Shown: positions 5,680 to 13,475 of the stretch, in pieces
Layout of the letters: each line of letters opens with the position of its first letter
Numbering within the stretch: the stretch's first letter is position 1
NCBI GenBank assembly: GCA_947174965.1
Contig: CAMWKY010000024.1
Span: forward strand, 1-13,475
Length of the DNA: 13,475 nt
Source of the DNA: an uncultured Ruminococcus sp.
GTDB taxonomy: Bacteria; Bacillota; Clostridia; Oscillospirales; Ruminococcaceae
Direction of reading: 5' to 3'
Made by a program: the position numbers and the translations under genes
Notes under the pieces: model-generated
The model's input: only the letters and a program-made list of their open reading frames with translations
Databases searched by the model: none
What the model was told of the DNA's origin: nothing

Positions 5680-7122
5680 ATGGCAAAAGATAAAAAAATG
5701 GTTACTGCTATAACTTCTATGAACGAAGATTTTGCACAGTGGTACACTGATATATGCAAAAAGGCAGAACTTGTTGAATATACAAGCGTTAAGGGTTGTA
5801 TGGTTATACGTCCTTACGGCTATGCGATATGGGAGAACATACAGCATATTCTTGACGGAATGTTCAAGGAAACAGGTCACGAAAATGTGTGTATGCCTAT
5901 GTTTATTCCTGAAAGTCTCTTGCAGAAAGAAAAAGACCATGTTGAAGGATTTGCTCCCGAAGTTGCATGGGTAACGCATGGCGGAAGTGAAAAACTTGAG
6001 GACAGGCTCTGCATCCGCCCGACTTCTGAAACACTCTTTTGTGAACACTATGCTAATATCATACACTCCTACCGTGACTTGCCTAAACTCTATAATCAGT
6101 GGGTTAGTGTTGTACGCTGGGAGAAAACTACACGTCCGTTTCTCCGTTCAAGAGAGTTTTTGTGGCAGGAGGGTCACACAATCCACGCAACAGCAGAGGA
6201 AGCTATTATTGAGACTGAAAAAATGCTCAATATATACGCACAATTTTGTGAGGAATCACTTGCCATGCCTGTTGTAAAGGGCAAAAAGACTGAAAGTGAC
6301 AAGTTTGCTGGTGCAGTCTCCACATACGCAATTGAAGCACTCATGCACGACGGAAAAGCACTTCAGGCTGGTACATCTCACTATTTCGGTGACGGATTCG
6401 CAAAAGCATTTGGTATTGAATATACAGACAAGGAAAACAAGCACGTATTTCCGCATCAGACAAGCTGGGGAGTTACTACACGTCTTATCGGTGCAGTTAT
6501 CATGACGCATGGCGACGACAACGGACTTGTACTTCCTCCTGCTGTTGCACCTGTTCAGGCTGTAATCATACCGATTGCACAACATAAAGAGGGTGTACTT
6601 GATAAGGCAGGTGAACTTCTTGAACGTCTCAAAAAAGCAGGTTTAAGGGTGAAACTTGACGACAGCGAAAACTCTCCGGGCTGGAAGTTTGCAGAATACG
6701 AAATGAAAGGCGTACCAGTCAGAGTTGAAATAGGTCCAAAGGATATTGAAGCAGGACAGTGCATTATTGCTTCACGCTGGAACGGCGAAAAAGTTAGCGT
6801 ATCACTTGACGAACTTGAATCGGCTGTTCAGCAGAAGTTGCAGGAAGCCCATGACGGTATGTACAACAAAGCACTTCAGAACATGGACAACAGAACTTAT
6901 TCATGTACAACTCTTGACGAAATTACAACAGCACTTACTGAAAACGGTGACGGTTTTATCAAAGCTATGTGGTGCGGTGAGGAATCTTGTGAAGATGAAG
7001 TGAAAGAAAAAACAGGTGTAGGTTCAAGATGTATTCCGTTTATTCAGGAAAAAATATCGGGTACTTGCGTATGTTGTGGCAAGCCTGCGAAACACATGGT
7101 TTACTGGGGCAAAGCGTATTGA
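5680..7122 (+). CDS. proS: Prolyl-tRNA synthetase, archaeal/eukaryotic-type short form
   Basis: This class II enzyme attaches proline to tRNA-Pro in the cytoplasm. From the ATG at 5680 it has 480 residues, the length of the short form that lacks the inserted editing domain of the long bacterial type. Class II signatures are visible: RPTSE (113-117), motif 2 around [14 protein letters not shown] (154-167) and motif 3 around [17 protein letters not shown] (264-280). An anticodon-binding domain follows from about residue 290. The C-terminal extension has a cysteine cluster ([16 protein letters not shown]) and ends in WGKAY; a zinc-binding end with a terminal tyrosine is typical of this type. The ribosome binding site AAAGGAAG (5665-5672) fits this start. 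The next gene begins one base after the stop. Confidence 0.96.
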   Translation: MAKDKKMVTAITSMNEDFAQWYTDICKKAELVEYTSVKGCMVIRPYGYAIWENIQHILDGMFKETGHENVCMPMFIPESLLQKEKDHVEGFAPEVAWVTHGGSEKLEDRLCIRPTSETLFCEHYANIIHSYRDLPKLYNQWVSVVRWEKTTRPFLRSREFLWQEGHTIHATAEEAIIETEKMLNIYAQFCEESLAMPVVKGKKTESDKFAGAVSTYAIEALMHDGKALQAGTSHYFGDGFAKAFGIEYTDKENKHVFPHQTSWGVTTRLIGAVIMTHGDDNGLVLPPAVAPVQAVIIPIAQHKEGVLDKAGELLERLKKAGLRVKLDDSENSPGWKFAEYEMKGVPVRVEIGPKDIEAGQCIIASRWNGEKVSVSLDELESAVQQKLQEAHDGMYNKALQNMDNRTYSCTTLDEITTALTENGDGFIKAMWCGEESCEDEVKEKTGVGSRCIPFIQEKISGTCVCCGKPAKHMVYWGKAY

Positions 7123-7123
7123 T

Positions 7124-8377
7124 ATGGATATACTGAAAAAATCTATGCTGATTTTATCGTCAGCACTTATGACACTCCCCGTCTGCAATATTTTTGATGC
7201 ACAAGCTTATGATTCTGCGTTATGGCCTGTTGACAGTCAGTATAAGGATATAACGACTTATTTTGATGAAAGCCGTAACTACGGCAATATGTCGGCGCAC
7301 AATGCAATTGATATTCCTGCTGATTACGGTGCAAACATATATTCCGCATATGACGGAGTTTGTATTTCTGCCGACTGGAAAGATGCTTATGGTTATCTTA
7401 TAATCATATGGCATGAAGATTTAGGCGTTTACACGTTCTATTCGCACTGTTCGTCCGTTTCCGCCTACAGCGGTCAGACAGTAAAGCAGGGTGATATAAT
7501 AGGATATGTGGGAAGTACTGGCTTTTCAGACGGAAATCATCTCCATTTCGGCATATGCGATACGCTTCTTGGCGGTTTTCCCTCTGAAATGTATTATAAT
7601 CCTCTTACTTACTTCTCATACAACGCAGAACATACATTTGAGGAGTGCAACTGCTCAACCGATTACTCTGGTATTTACACAACTCACGGCGTTGACACAT
7701 ATCTTAACATAAGAAACAACCACAACACTGATTCCGCAGTACTGGGTGAAATTCCGCCTGATGCCGATATAAGAGTTACAAAGGCAGACGGTGAATGGGC
7801 GCACGTTGAATATAATGGTATAACAGGTTTCTGCTCAATGGAGTTCCTCGAAAAAAAGGGAGAAATAACCTCGGGCATGAGTATTTCAAATGCAAATGTT
7901 CCACGTGGAACACTTGAAACAGGGGCGGTTTTCAGCATCAGCGGTATTATAAAATCCGACCTGCCCATAAAAAAGGTATGGGGCGGAGTTTACGAAAATG
8001 ACGGCGCAACCCCGATATTTATTGCAGAAGACAGCATAAATAGTCTCACATACGATTTATCAGGCGAATTTGACAGGCATATCAGATTCAACGACCTTTC
8101 AGACGGCTCATACGTTTACAAGATTGAAGCGGAGGACGAAAGCGGACAGAAATTTACTCTTGTCAGCTCGATTTTCTACGTAGGAGAGGGCAAAGATGCA
8201 ATTGCAGGCGATATAAATTCAGACGGTATTGTAAATATCGCTGATATGGTGCTTTTACAGCAATATCTTCTTTGCAAAACAAGTCTTTCAGCTACTCAAT
8301 ATACATATGCTGACATCAACAGAGATTCAGTTGTTGATGTGTTTGATATGGTGGAGATGAGAAAAATATATAACTGA
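7124..8377 (+). CDS. Secreted M23 peptidase with SH3 and dockerin domains
   Basis: A 417-residue secreted protein. Residues 1-28 are a signal peptide (KK, hydrophobic core, cleavage after AQA). Residues about 35-165 form an M23/LytM peptidase domain with the metal and catalytic residues H59-x3-D63, H108 (YSH) and H139-L-H141-FG, so it probably cuts peptidoglycan cross-bridges. Residues about 185-245 resemble a bacterial SH3 domain (YLNIRNNHNTDSAVLGEI), which often binds cell wall. Residues 255-355 look like an Ig-like beta-sandwich of unknown role. Residues 361-417 are a type I dockerin: two calcium-loop repeats, DINSDGIVNIAD and DINRDSVVDVFD. A dockerin implies attachment to a cohesin scaffold. 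The ATG at 7124 overlaps nothing but is one base past the proS stop (TGATATG), so translation may be coupled; no promoter of its own is seen. Confidence 0.9.
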   Translation: MDILKKSMLILSSALMTLPVCNIFDAQAYDSALWPVDSQYKDITTYFDESRNYGNMSAHNAIDIPADYGANIYSAYDGVCISADWKDAYGYLIIIWHEDLGVYTFYSHCSSVSAYSGQTVKQGDIIGYVGSTGFSDGNHLHFGICDTLLGGFPSEMYYNPLTYFSYNAEHTFEECNCSTDYSGIYTTHGVDTYLNIRNNHNTDSAVLGEIPPDADIRVTKADGEWAHVEYNGITGFCSMEFLEKKGEITSGMSISNANVPRGTLETGAVFSISGIIKSDLPIKKVWGGVYENDGATPIFIAEDSINSLTYDLSGEFDRHIRFNDLSDGSYVYKIEAEDESGQKFTLVSSIFYVGEGKDAIAGDINSDGIVNIADMVLLQQYLLCKTSLSATQYTYADINRDSVVDVFDMVEMRKIYN

Positions 8378-8382
8378 ATGTA

Positions 8383-8414
8383 AATCCGTCGGAATTTTCG
8401 GCGGATTTTTTTTG
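8383..8414 (+). terminator. Terminator of the proS-M23 operon
   Basis: AATCCGTCG (8383-8391) pairs with CGGCGGATT (8399-8407) over 9 bp, followed by a run of T. It is a strong intrinsic terminator located 6 bases after the stop codon. Confidence 0.9.
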
Positions 8415-8421
8415 ATTATAC

Positions 8422-8450
8422 TTGCAAAATATGAAAAACTATAGTATAAT
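8422..8450 (+). promoter_or_regulatory. Promoter of the YfhO-family gene
   Basis: TTGCAA (8422-8427), 17 bases, TATAAT (8445-8450), directly after the preceding terminator. It gives a leader of about 110 bases before the TTG start at 8568, in which I see no clear regulatory fold. Confidence 0.75.
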
Positions 8451-8567
8451 AGATGATGTAAAAAAAATTGATAATAAATATTGACGGAATAATTTGAAGA
8501 AGACCAGCACATAATTATTTTCTTGTCAGATATGCTGTTATCAATAAAAAAAAGGAGGATAAAAACA

Positions 8568-11500
8568 TTGTCAAAAACCAAATCCGTCAGTAAAGCACCT
8601 GTCGGCGCACTTCCGACAAAACCACTGGAAAAAGTTAAGCTGTACCCATTATATTATGTAGCAGCTTTTCTCATTCCTGCATTGCTGACACTAATCGCTT
8701 ACGCAATCTTCGGGGTTTATCCCTTTGGAGAGCGTTCCGTACTGACACTTGACTTAAACGGTCAGTATGTCTATTACTTTGAGAATATCCGAAGATGTTT
8801 CTGGAGTGGAGAAAGTCCGCTTTATAGCTGGTCAAGAAACCTTTCGGGTGGCTATCAGGGTGTTATCGGTTACTACCTTGCAAGCCCGTTCACTTTTATA
8901 GTAATCCTGTTTCCCCGAAGCATGATTATTGAAAGTCTCATGATTATGCAGTTATGCAAAATCGGAGCTTGCGGAGCATCATTCTTTGCCTATGCTCACC
9001 ACGCAAAAAACGTCAAGCCGATACCTGCCGTAATATTCGCAACAATGTATGCGCAGATGTCATTTGTTGCAATTCAGCTTATCGACCCTATGTGGATTGA
9101 CGGACCTATTTTCCTACCGCTTGTCATTCTCGGACTTGAATATCTCATAGATGACGGCAGAAAAATCAACTATATCATTCCGCTTGCAATCATGTTTATA
9201 GCAAACTTCTATATCGGATTTATGATTGCTATATTCGTTGCAATTTACTTTGTTTACTACCTGTTTTTCGGTACAAAGAAGAAGTTTTCAGGTGTAGACG
9301 ACTATGCAAAGACGATTGGCAGAATGATTCTTGCAACAGGTGTTGTATTGATGTGCAGTTATATCATGATTATGCCGGTGTATAACGGACTTTCACTTGG
9401 TAAATTCTCTTTCTCCACACCTGATTACACCTTGCGTACCATGTTCAACCCAATTGAACTCTTGCCGACCCTTTTTCCTAACCAATACTATTCAGTAAAC
9501 GTTGATGAGGGTACAAGAATGTACGGCAGACCTGAAATTTACTGCGGTGTACTCTCATTTGTACTTGTACCACTCTACTACATGAATAGCAAAATCAAGA
9601 CAAACCGCAAAATCGGCTATTCATTCATACTTGTTGTAATGTTTATAAGTATGTGGATTAAGCCCGTCAATATGATGTGGCACGGCGGACAAGACCCGAA
9701 CTGGTTGCCTTATAGATACTCATTCCTTGTGTCGTTTGTACTTGTATCAATGGCGGCGGAGGCTTTCTCAAATCTTCAGGACTATAAACTGGACTTCAAG
9801 AGTGCGTCAAGTACTTTTATAGCAATAGCACTTCTCTGCTTTGTATATGATGCTGTTCAGCCGAACTTCAATTATAATGAGGATAGATATAAGTATGCCG
9901 CAATCATGCCATATTCCGATACAGTTACGATAAACGGCGAATCAACAAATCATCTTTTCTTAGGTACTATCGTATTCGGTGCAGTTCTTTCGGCAGTATA
10001 TCTTACTATCATATGGTTTATCAGTAATGCAAAGAAAAAATCAATGGTAAATGCCCTCACTGGAGTTCTTGCCTGCATAGTATTCTTTGAAGCAGGATAT
10101 AATGCCTTTGATACCATATTCAAAATCGACAAGGAAGTATATTATTCGTCAAGAAAATCATACTCAACAATCATGGGCGCACCTGATGTAACTGCAAAGC
10201 TTGAGAGTATCGACAATGGCTTCTACCGTGCAGAAAAGACATTTTTCAGAAACGTCAATGACAATCAGGCATACAACATCAATGGTATCTCTCATTCAAG
10301 TTCAGTCATGAATGCAAGAATAATCAGATTTATTGAAACACTCGGCTACACAACAAAAAGCTATGAAACAAGATACGACGGCAACACTCCGATTGCAGAT
10401 TCACTTCTTGGAATCAAGTATGTACTTGACGACCCGTCAATCAGAAACGGCAGTAAATCATTGTTAAGCCCGTACTATAATCTTATCCAGTCTTCAACTT
10501 ATCAGGCAGAAAACGGAGAAAAAACACTTGATATTTACGAAAATCCAGATGCACTCCCGATAGGCTTCATGGCTGATGATGATATACTCCGTCTTAGCTT
10601 TTTAGGAAACGACAACCCGTTCAACAGCATGAATAATTTCCTTAGTTCGCTCACTGGAAATACTCCCGATTATACTAACTTACAGCCGAAAGAGTATTTC
10701 AGACGAATTGAGGGTTCACAATATCCCGAAGTTGTGCTGAATGAGTGCTGGGAATCAAACTACAACGAACAGCACTGCTACAATGCTAATGCAAATGCAG
10801 GCGACCCGACTGTCAGAATCCACATCACAACAGAAGAGGAATCACCTGTTTTCATGTTCCTCAAATCAGACAATCCGAAAAAGTGTAACTTGTGGGTATC
10901 ATCTACAAAAGACCCCGAAACAGGCGAATTTGTTGCAGGAACATTCAACGGCTATGGCAGTTATTATGACGGTTACGACTATTCAATCGTAAATATCGGC
11001 ACATTCCCTGCTGGTACAGAGCTTGAAATCCGCCTTACAATTCTTCAGGCTGACAGAACAGGCAACAACGAGTATATCATGATAAAAGACTTCCAGTTCT
11101 ATCACCTTGATTATGAAACATTCCATAATGATATACAGCAACTCAAGAATAACACATGGAATCTTGACTATTCAAAGACGAAAAACAATTACCTTGTCGG
11201 CGAGATTGACGCACAGGCAGGACAGATTTTCTATACGTCAATCCCATATGAGCCAGGCTGGACTGTAAAAGTTGACGGAAAGAAAGTGACTGAACAGTTT
11301 GAGGAGACTTTCTCAGATAACGGCACAAGCATTATGAGAAACTTCACAGACGGTGCAGACGGACAAGTTGTTATATTAAATGCACTTATGGGCATCAGAT
11401 TATCAGAGGGACATCACAAAATTGAGATGAAGTATTCGCCACCTGGTTTCAATACAGGCGTTATACTCCTCATTTTAGGTATCGGCGTAGTAGTATTGCT

Positions 11501-11717
11501 TTATCTTTCGGACAGAAAAAATAATCAGGTATTGCTTTTGAGAAAGCGTGGACTTGAAATTGACTACGACCCGCCAAAACCGGAGAAGAAGCAGGTCAAG
11601 AACATCATCAAATCAAAAGTGAAGACAGAAGATAATGCAGATGATGATGAAGCCACTGAAAACGAAGTTTCCGAAGAAGAAACAGAAGATATAGAAGAAA
11701 AATCCGACGAAGAATAA
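8568..11717 (+). CDS. YfhO-family polytopic membrane protein
   Basis: A 1049-residue integral membrane protein of the YfhO family, thought to be GT-C-type glycosyltransferases; characterised relatives help add sugars to teichoic acids. The N-terminal half has about ten or more hydrophobic spans, starting at YVAAFLIPALLTLIAYAIFG, with the conserved acidic loop LDLNGQYVYYF after the first. A large extracytoplasmic region follows, with beta-rich segments near FYTSIPYEPGWTVKVDGKK, then one last span (GVILLILGIGVVVLLYLS). The final 40 or so residues are a highly acidic, presumably cytoplasmic tail. I start it at TTG 8568 because AAAGGAGGAT (8551-8560) lies 7 bases upstream; a TTG at 8523 has no ribosome binding site. 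Promoter and terminator make it a single-gene unit. The acceptor is unknown. Confidence 0.88.
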   Translation: MSKTKSVSKAPVGALPTKPLEKVKLYPLYYVAAFLIPALLTLIAYAIFGVYPFGERSVLTLDLNGQYVYYFENIRRCFWSGESPLYSWSRNLSGGYQGVIGYYLASPFTFIVILFPRSMIIESLMIMQLCKIGACGASFFAYAHHAKNVKPIPAVIFATMYAQMSFVAIQLIDPMWIDGPIFLPLVILGLEYLIDDGRKINYIIPLAIMFIANFYIGFMIAIFVAIYFVYYLFFGTKKKFSGVDDYAKTIGRMILATGVVLMCSYIMIMPVYNGLSLGKFSFSTPDYTLRTMFNPIELLPTLFPNQYYSVNVDEGTRMYGRPEIYCGVLSFVLVPLYYMNSKIKTNRKIGYSFILVVMFISMWIKPVNMMWHGGQDPNWLPYRYSFLVSFVLVSMAAEAFSNLQDYKLDFKSASSTFIAIALLCFVYDAVQPNFNYNEDRYKYAAIMPYSDTVTINGESTNHLFLGTIVFGAVLSAVYLTIIWFISNAKKKSMVNALTGVLACIVFFEAGYNAFDTIFKIDKEVYYSSRKSYSTIMGAPDVTAKLESIDNGFYRAEKTFFRNVNDNQAYNINGISHSSSVMNARIIRFIETLGYTTKSYETRYDGNTPIADSLLGIKYVLDDPSIRNGSKSLLSPYYNLIQSSTYQAENGEKTLDIYENPDALPIGFMADDDILRLSFLGNDNPFNSMNNFLSSLTGNTPDYTNLQPKEYFRRIEGSQYPEVVLNECWESNYNEQHCYNANANAGDPTVRIHITTEEESPVFMFLKSDNPKKCNLWVSSTKDPETGEFVAGTFNGYGSYYDGYDYSIVNIGTFPAGTELEIRLTILQADRTGNNEYIMIKDFQFYHLDYETFHNDIQQLKNNTWNLDYSKTKNNYLVGEIDAQAGQIFYTSIPYEPGWTVKVDGKKVTEQFEETFSDNGTSIMRNFTDGADGQVVILNALMGIRLSEGHHKIEMKYSPPGFNTGVILLILGIGVVVLLYLSDRKNNQVLLLRKRGLEIDYDPPKPEKKQVKNIIKSKVKTEDNADDDEATENEVSEEETEDIEEKSDEE

Positions 11718-11727
11718 CAAACAGAAA

Positions 11728-11767
11728 AAACAGGAAAGCTGAAAATTTTCAGCCGACCTGTTTTTTT
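11728..11767 (+). terminator. Terminator of the YfhO-family gene
   Basis: AAACAGG (11728-11734) pairs with CCTGTTT (11757-11763) around an inner perfect palindrome GCTGAAAATTTTCAGC (11738-11753), followed by a T run. It is a strong intrinsic terminator. Confidence 0.9.
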
Positions 11768-11770
11768 GTA

Positions 11771-11886
11771 AATTCTGTAACAGTTATTTGAATTTCTGTA
11801 TAATTTGTGTAAGCGTACAAACGGCTATAAATAGAGAAAAAGTGGAATTTCTGTAATTTCTGTAACGTTTTCGCTGATTTTGAAAA
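11771..11886. repeat. Left arm of a long inverted repeat
   Basis: About 116 bp that match, inverted, the segment 12111-12227 with roughly 87% identity by eye, including a 16-base block ACAAACGGCTATAAA. The arm holds five iteron-like copies of TTTCTGTAA or near matches, starting at 11772, 11793, 11804, 11848 and 11857. It begins four bases after the T run of the YfhO terminator. Confidence 0.85.
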
Positions 11887-11957
11887 AACATATAAAAAGG
11901 GAACAGGAAATATAACTCTTGCTCCGATAATATTTCTTTCTGGTTATTAAGTTCCAT
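11784..11957 (-). CDS. Doubtful 57-codon ORF inside the inverted repeat
   Basis: On the minus strand an ATG at 11957 opens 57 codons rich in Phe, Tyr, Arg and Asn (MELNNQKEIL ... QIIQKFK). GGAG lies 11 bases upstream, rather far. The second half overlaps the left arm, and the same frame in the right arm would read FQNHRKRYRNYSNS, with most base differences at third codon positions. That hints at coding, but the right arm has no start codon in this frame and the region is repeat-rich. I have no family for it. Confidence 0.2.
   Translation of the reverse strand: MELNNQKEILSEQELYFLFPFYMFFQNQRKRYRNYRNSTFSLFIAVCTLTQIIQKFK
11900..11955. other. Hairpin in the inverted-repeat spacer
   Basis: GGAACAGGAAATAT can pair with ATATTTC...CTG...GTTCC, giving three stem blocks (5, 3 and 7 bp) separated by bulges around a 16-base loop. 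It has no T run on either side, so it is a structured-RNA or DNA-hairpin candidate rather than a terminator. Confidence 0.35.
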
Positions 11958-11985
11958 ATTCTTTCAGTCTCCATATAAGAAAATG

Positions 11986-12028
11986 ACCCGACGTGCTACG
12001 CATTATAAAGAAAAGAGGCGTGTCGGGT
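11986..12028 (-). terminator. Hairpin between the inverted-repeat arms
   Basis: ACCCGAC (11986-11992) pairs with GTCGGGT (12022-12028), with an inner ACGC/GCGT pairing. On the minus strand it is followed by CATTTTCTTATA, a moderate U-tract, so it may terminate the DUF3987 transcript about 180-220 bases past its stop codon. It is the most GC-rich patch of the gene-free region 11768-12206. Confidence 0.5.
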
Positions 12029-12110
12029 TCTGTTATTATATATTATACTACACAATCAATTTTTTGCAACCTGTAAATAATAGAATTTTTAATCATCTCA
12101 TTTTTACATG

Positions 12111-12227
12111 ATTTTCAGAATCACCGGAAACGTTACAGAAATTACAGTAATTCAATTTTTTCTCTGTTTATAGCCGTTTGTGCATTTACAGAAATTATAC
12201 AGAAATTTAAATATCTGTTACAGAATT
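12111..12227. repeat. Right arm of the long inverted repeat
   Basis: The inverted partner of 11771-11886. Read on the minus strand it has iteron-like copies TTCTGTAAC, TTTCTGTAT, TTTCTGTAA, TTACTGTAA and TTTCTGTAA in nearly the same spacing. Its outer end covers the last seven codons and the stop of the DUF3987 gene, so the duplicated segment once included that gene's 3' end. Confidence 0.85.
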
Positions 12228-13475
12228 TTCAGACATATCAAAAATCAATGGATTTACTTTGATAGTCAGCCTTGTTTTTGTCTTTGTACGTTCTTCCGTA
12301 AGCCTGATATACTTCATATCATCAAGCAATTCAAGTGCCTCACTAATTTTCATTGCATTCAGTGTGCGACACTTCTGCAATATGTCATTTTTAGTCCATA
12401 CATTCTGTTTTTTCTCTTTCAGCTTTTTGAGAATATACTTAGCATTCTTTGTAGTTTCGACTTCAAAAGCAGTACCACTAAATGCCTTGTTCGCCTGATT
12501 CTCTGCCCACATTGCAACCCCTGTGGATTTCATAACCGTATCTTCGTCAATCAAATCAGTTGGATTGTGCGTGCAGAGATGAAGTATTCCTGCAATCCTA
12601 CAGCATTTTGCATAAAGCTTGTTCGCCCATTCAGCCATATATACAAGGTTACCGCCCTCTTTCAGTCTGCACTCAATTGAATAGAAATAATCACCCAGAA
12701 GATTTGATGCGTTCGTGTTGAATCGGAGAATCTGCGGATTTTCGACTGTTCCTGCTTTCAGAAGATTTTCAATAAGACTGCTGTACTGTTCTTTGAGTTC
12801 CTGCGGAATAAGCGGTGACTGCTGTTTCCTGCTTCCCTGACGGCTTTCAGGAAATGCAAAAAGAAATCTGTGTATCAGTCCACGCCCTGCAAATTCAGGC
12901 TTGTTCATTGCCCTTGCGAACGGTTCAGGCTGTGCCATAAGACCTAAAGTTATAACGGGGTGTTCAAGATAAATGTTTTCTTTTGAACGTCTTGTAACAA
13001 CAAGCGGTGAGCCGTCATAAGCTTTCAGAAATATGTCAATATTTGGTGTTCCGTTGGAGTAAAGACCTGCAATATTATCAAATATACCGCATTCGTCGTC
13101 AAGTATTCCCATAAGTTCGTTATTGTCAGCAAGTTCAGCCGTGAGACTTTCAGGTGTGCAGTCGGTGATGTTCAGAGTGAGACGATTAACAGGCTTGAGA
13201 TTTTCCAGTTCAAGAGCGATTTCCTGTGCTTTGTCTACGTCAGCGTTTTTGCCCTTTGTGAGACTTTCAAATGCATTTGCAAGTGATTTTCTCTTTGCTC
13301 TGTATTCAGCGATAAGCGGTGCTAAACGTTCATTTTCTTTCTTCTGATACTCAAAAAGCGGAGCAGTCAAAGTTCTGAACACTCCCGACTTTCTTTCACC
13401 AGGACTTGCTACCGTCAGCGTATAGAGATTCAGCGGTTCTTCATGAAAAGTATTCGGAAAACAGACATTGAATTT
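12207..13475 (-). CDS. DUF3987-family ATPase/helicase-like protein (partial)
   Basis: The gene runs off the right edge; 422 codons are visible. Translation beyond the GTG at 13382 continues without a stop to the edge and reads LYTLTVASPGERKSGVFRTL, a Walker A-like loop characteristic of DUF3987, so the true start is outside the window. GILDDECGIF follows about 100 residues later as a Walker B-like acidic motif, and a winged-helix-like C-terminus ends near KTRLTIKVNPLIF. DUF3987 proteins resemble the helicase part of primase-helicases and are common on prophages, integrative elements and plasmids, where they probably act in replication. The stop lies in the iteron-bearing inverted repeat. It is convergent with the YfhO gene. 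Confidence 0.85.
   Translation of the reverse strand, partial: KFNVCFPNTFHEEPLNLYTLTVASPGERKSGVFRTLTAPLFEYQKKENERLAPLIAEYRAKRKSLANAFESLTKGKNADVDKAQEIALELENLKPVNRLTLNITDCTPESLTAELADNNELMGILDDECGIFDNIAGLYSNGTPNIDIFLKAYDGSPLVVTRRSKENIYLEHPVITLGLMAQPEPFARAMNKPEFAGRGLIHRFLFAFPESRQGSRKQQSPLIPQELKEQYSSLIENLLKAGTVENPQILRFNTNASNLLGDYFYSIECRLKEGGNLVYMAEWANKLYAKCCRIAGILHLCTHNPTDLIDEDTVMKSTGVAMWAENQANKAFSGTAFEVETTKNAKYILKKLKEKKQNVWTKNDILQKCRTLNAMKISEALELLDDMKYIRLTEERTKTKTRLTIKVNPLIFDMSENSVTDI

Noticed and set aside
5646..5680. T-box riboswitch before proS
   Set aside because: The leader is only about 28 bases, too short for a T-box.
5650..6066. A 138-codon minus-strand ORF inside proS
   Set aside because: It is a shadow rich in Cys, Phe and His, opposite a well-conserved synthetase, with no start signals.
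12180..12680. A 166-codon plus-strand ORF opposite the DUF3987 gene
   Set aside because: Its composition is rich in Cys, Phe and His, it has no ribosome binding site, and it is antisense to a gene with clear Walker motifs.
13123..13382. GTG at 13382 as start of the DUF3987 gene
   Set aside because: The frame stays open to the window edge and the Walker A-like loop is encoded upstream of this codon.

Overview
The window looks like a low-GC Firmicute of the Clostridia, most likely a Ruminococcus-type gut or rumen bacterium. This rests on the AT-rich sequence, strong AGGAGG-type ribosome binding sites with TTGACA/TATAAT promoters, a dockerin module on a secreted protein, a short archaeal-type prolyl-tRNA synthetase and a YfhO-family membrane protein. 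The genus is an inference. From position 111 to 11717 all ordinary genes lie on the plus strand; only two tiny toxin-like genes (4440-4840) and the gene at the right edge are on the minus strand.

Left part (1-4301): a promoter and hairpin-bearing leader precede a full-length carB (large subunit of carbamoyl-phosphate synthase). A small nucleoside-deaminase-family enzyme and a DUF4375/DMP19-like protein of unknown function follow, with gaps of 64 and 68 bases.

Middle (4302-5139): no ordinary gene, but the most interesting part of the window. A unit of about 322-325 bp occurs twice complete and a third time decayed. Each complete unit carries, on the minus strand, a consensus promoter, a leader whose ribosome binding site sits in a hairpin, and an ORF of 26 or 27 codons for a hydrophobic peptide with a lysine-rich tail. 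On the plus strand a second consensus promoter drives a short RNA that converges on the toxin transcript and ends at a shared two-way terminator. This is the layout of a type I toxin-antitoxin locus, most like the par/Fst arrangement, in tandem. The third unit has lost about 110 bp including most of the toxin but keeps its antisense promoter, which now points at the next gene.

Then come a Cys-rich YkgJ-family protein (5140-5607), prolyl-tRNA synthetase with its own promoter (5680-7122), a secreted M23 peptidase-SH3-dockerin protein that starts one base after the proS stop (7124-8377), a terminator, and a 1049-residue YfhO-like membrane protein starting at a TTG codon (8568-11717), closed by a strong terminator.

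Right end (11768-13475): an inverted repeat with arms of about 117 bp, studded with an iteron-like TTTCTGTAA motif, encloses 224 bp containing two hairpins. The right arm runs into the 3' end of a minus-strand DUF3987-type ATPase gene, which is open past the right edge. DUF3987 proteins are common on mobile elements, so this end may be the border of an integrated element; no integrase or attachment site is visible.
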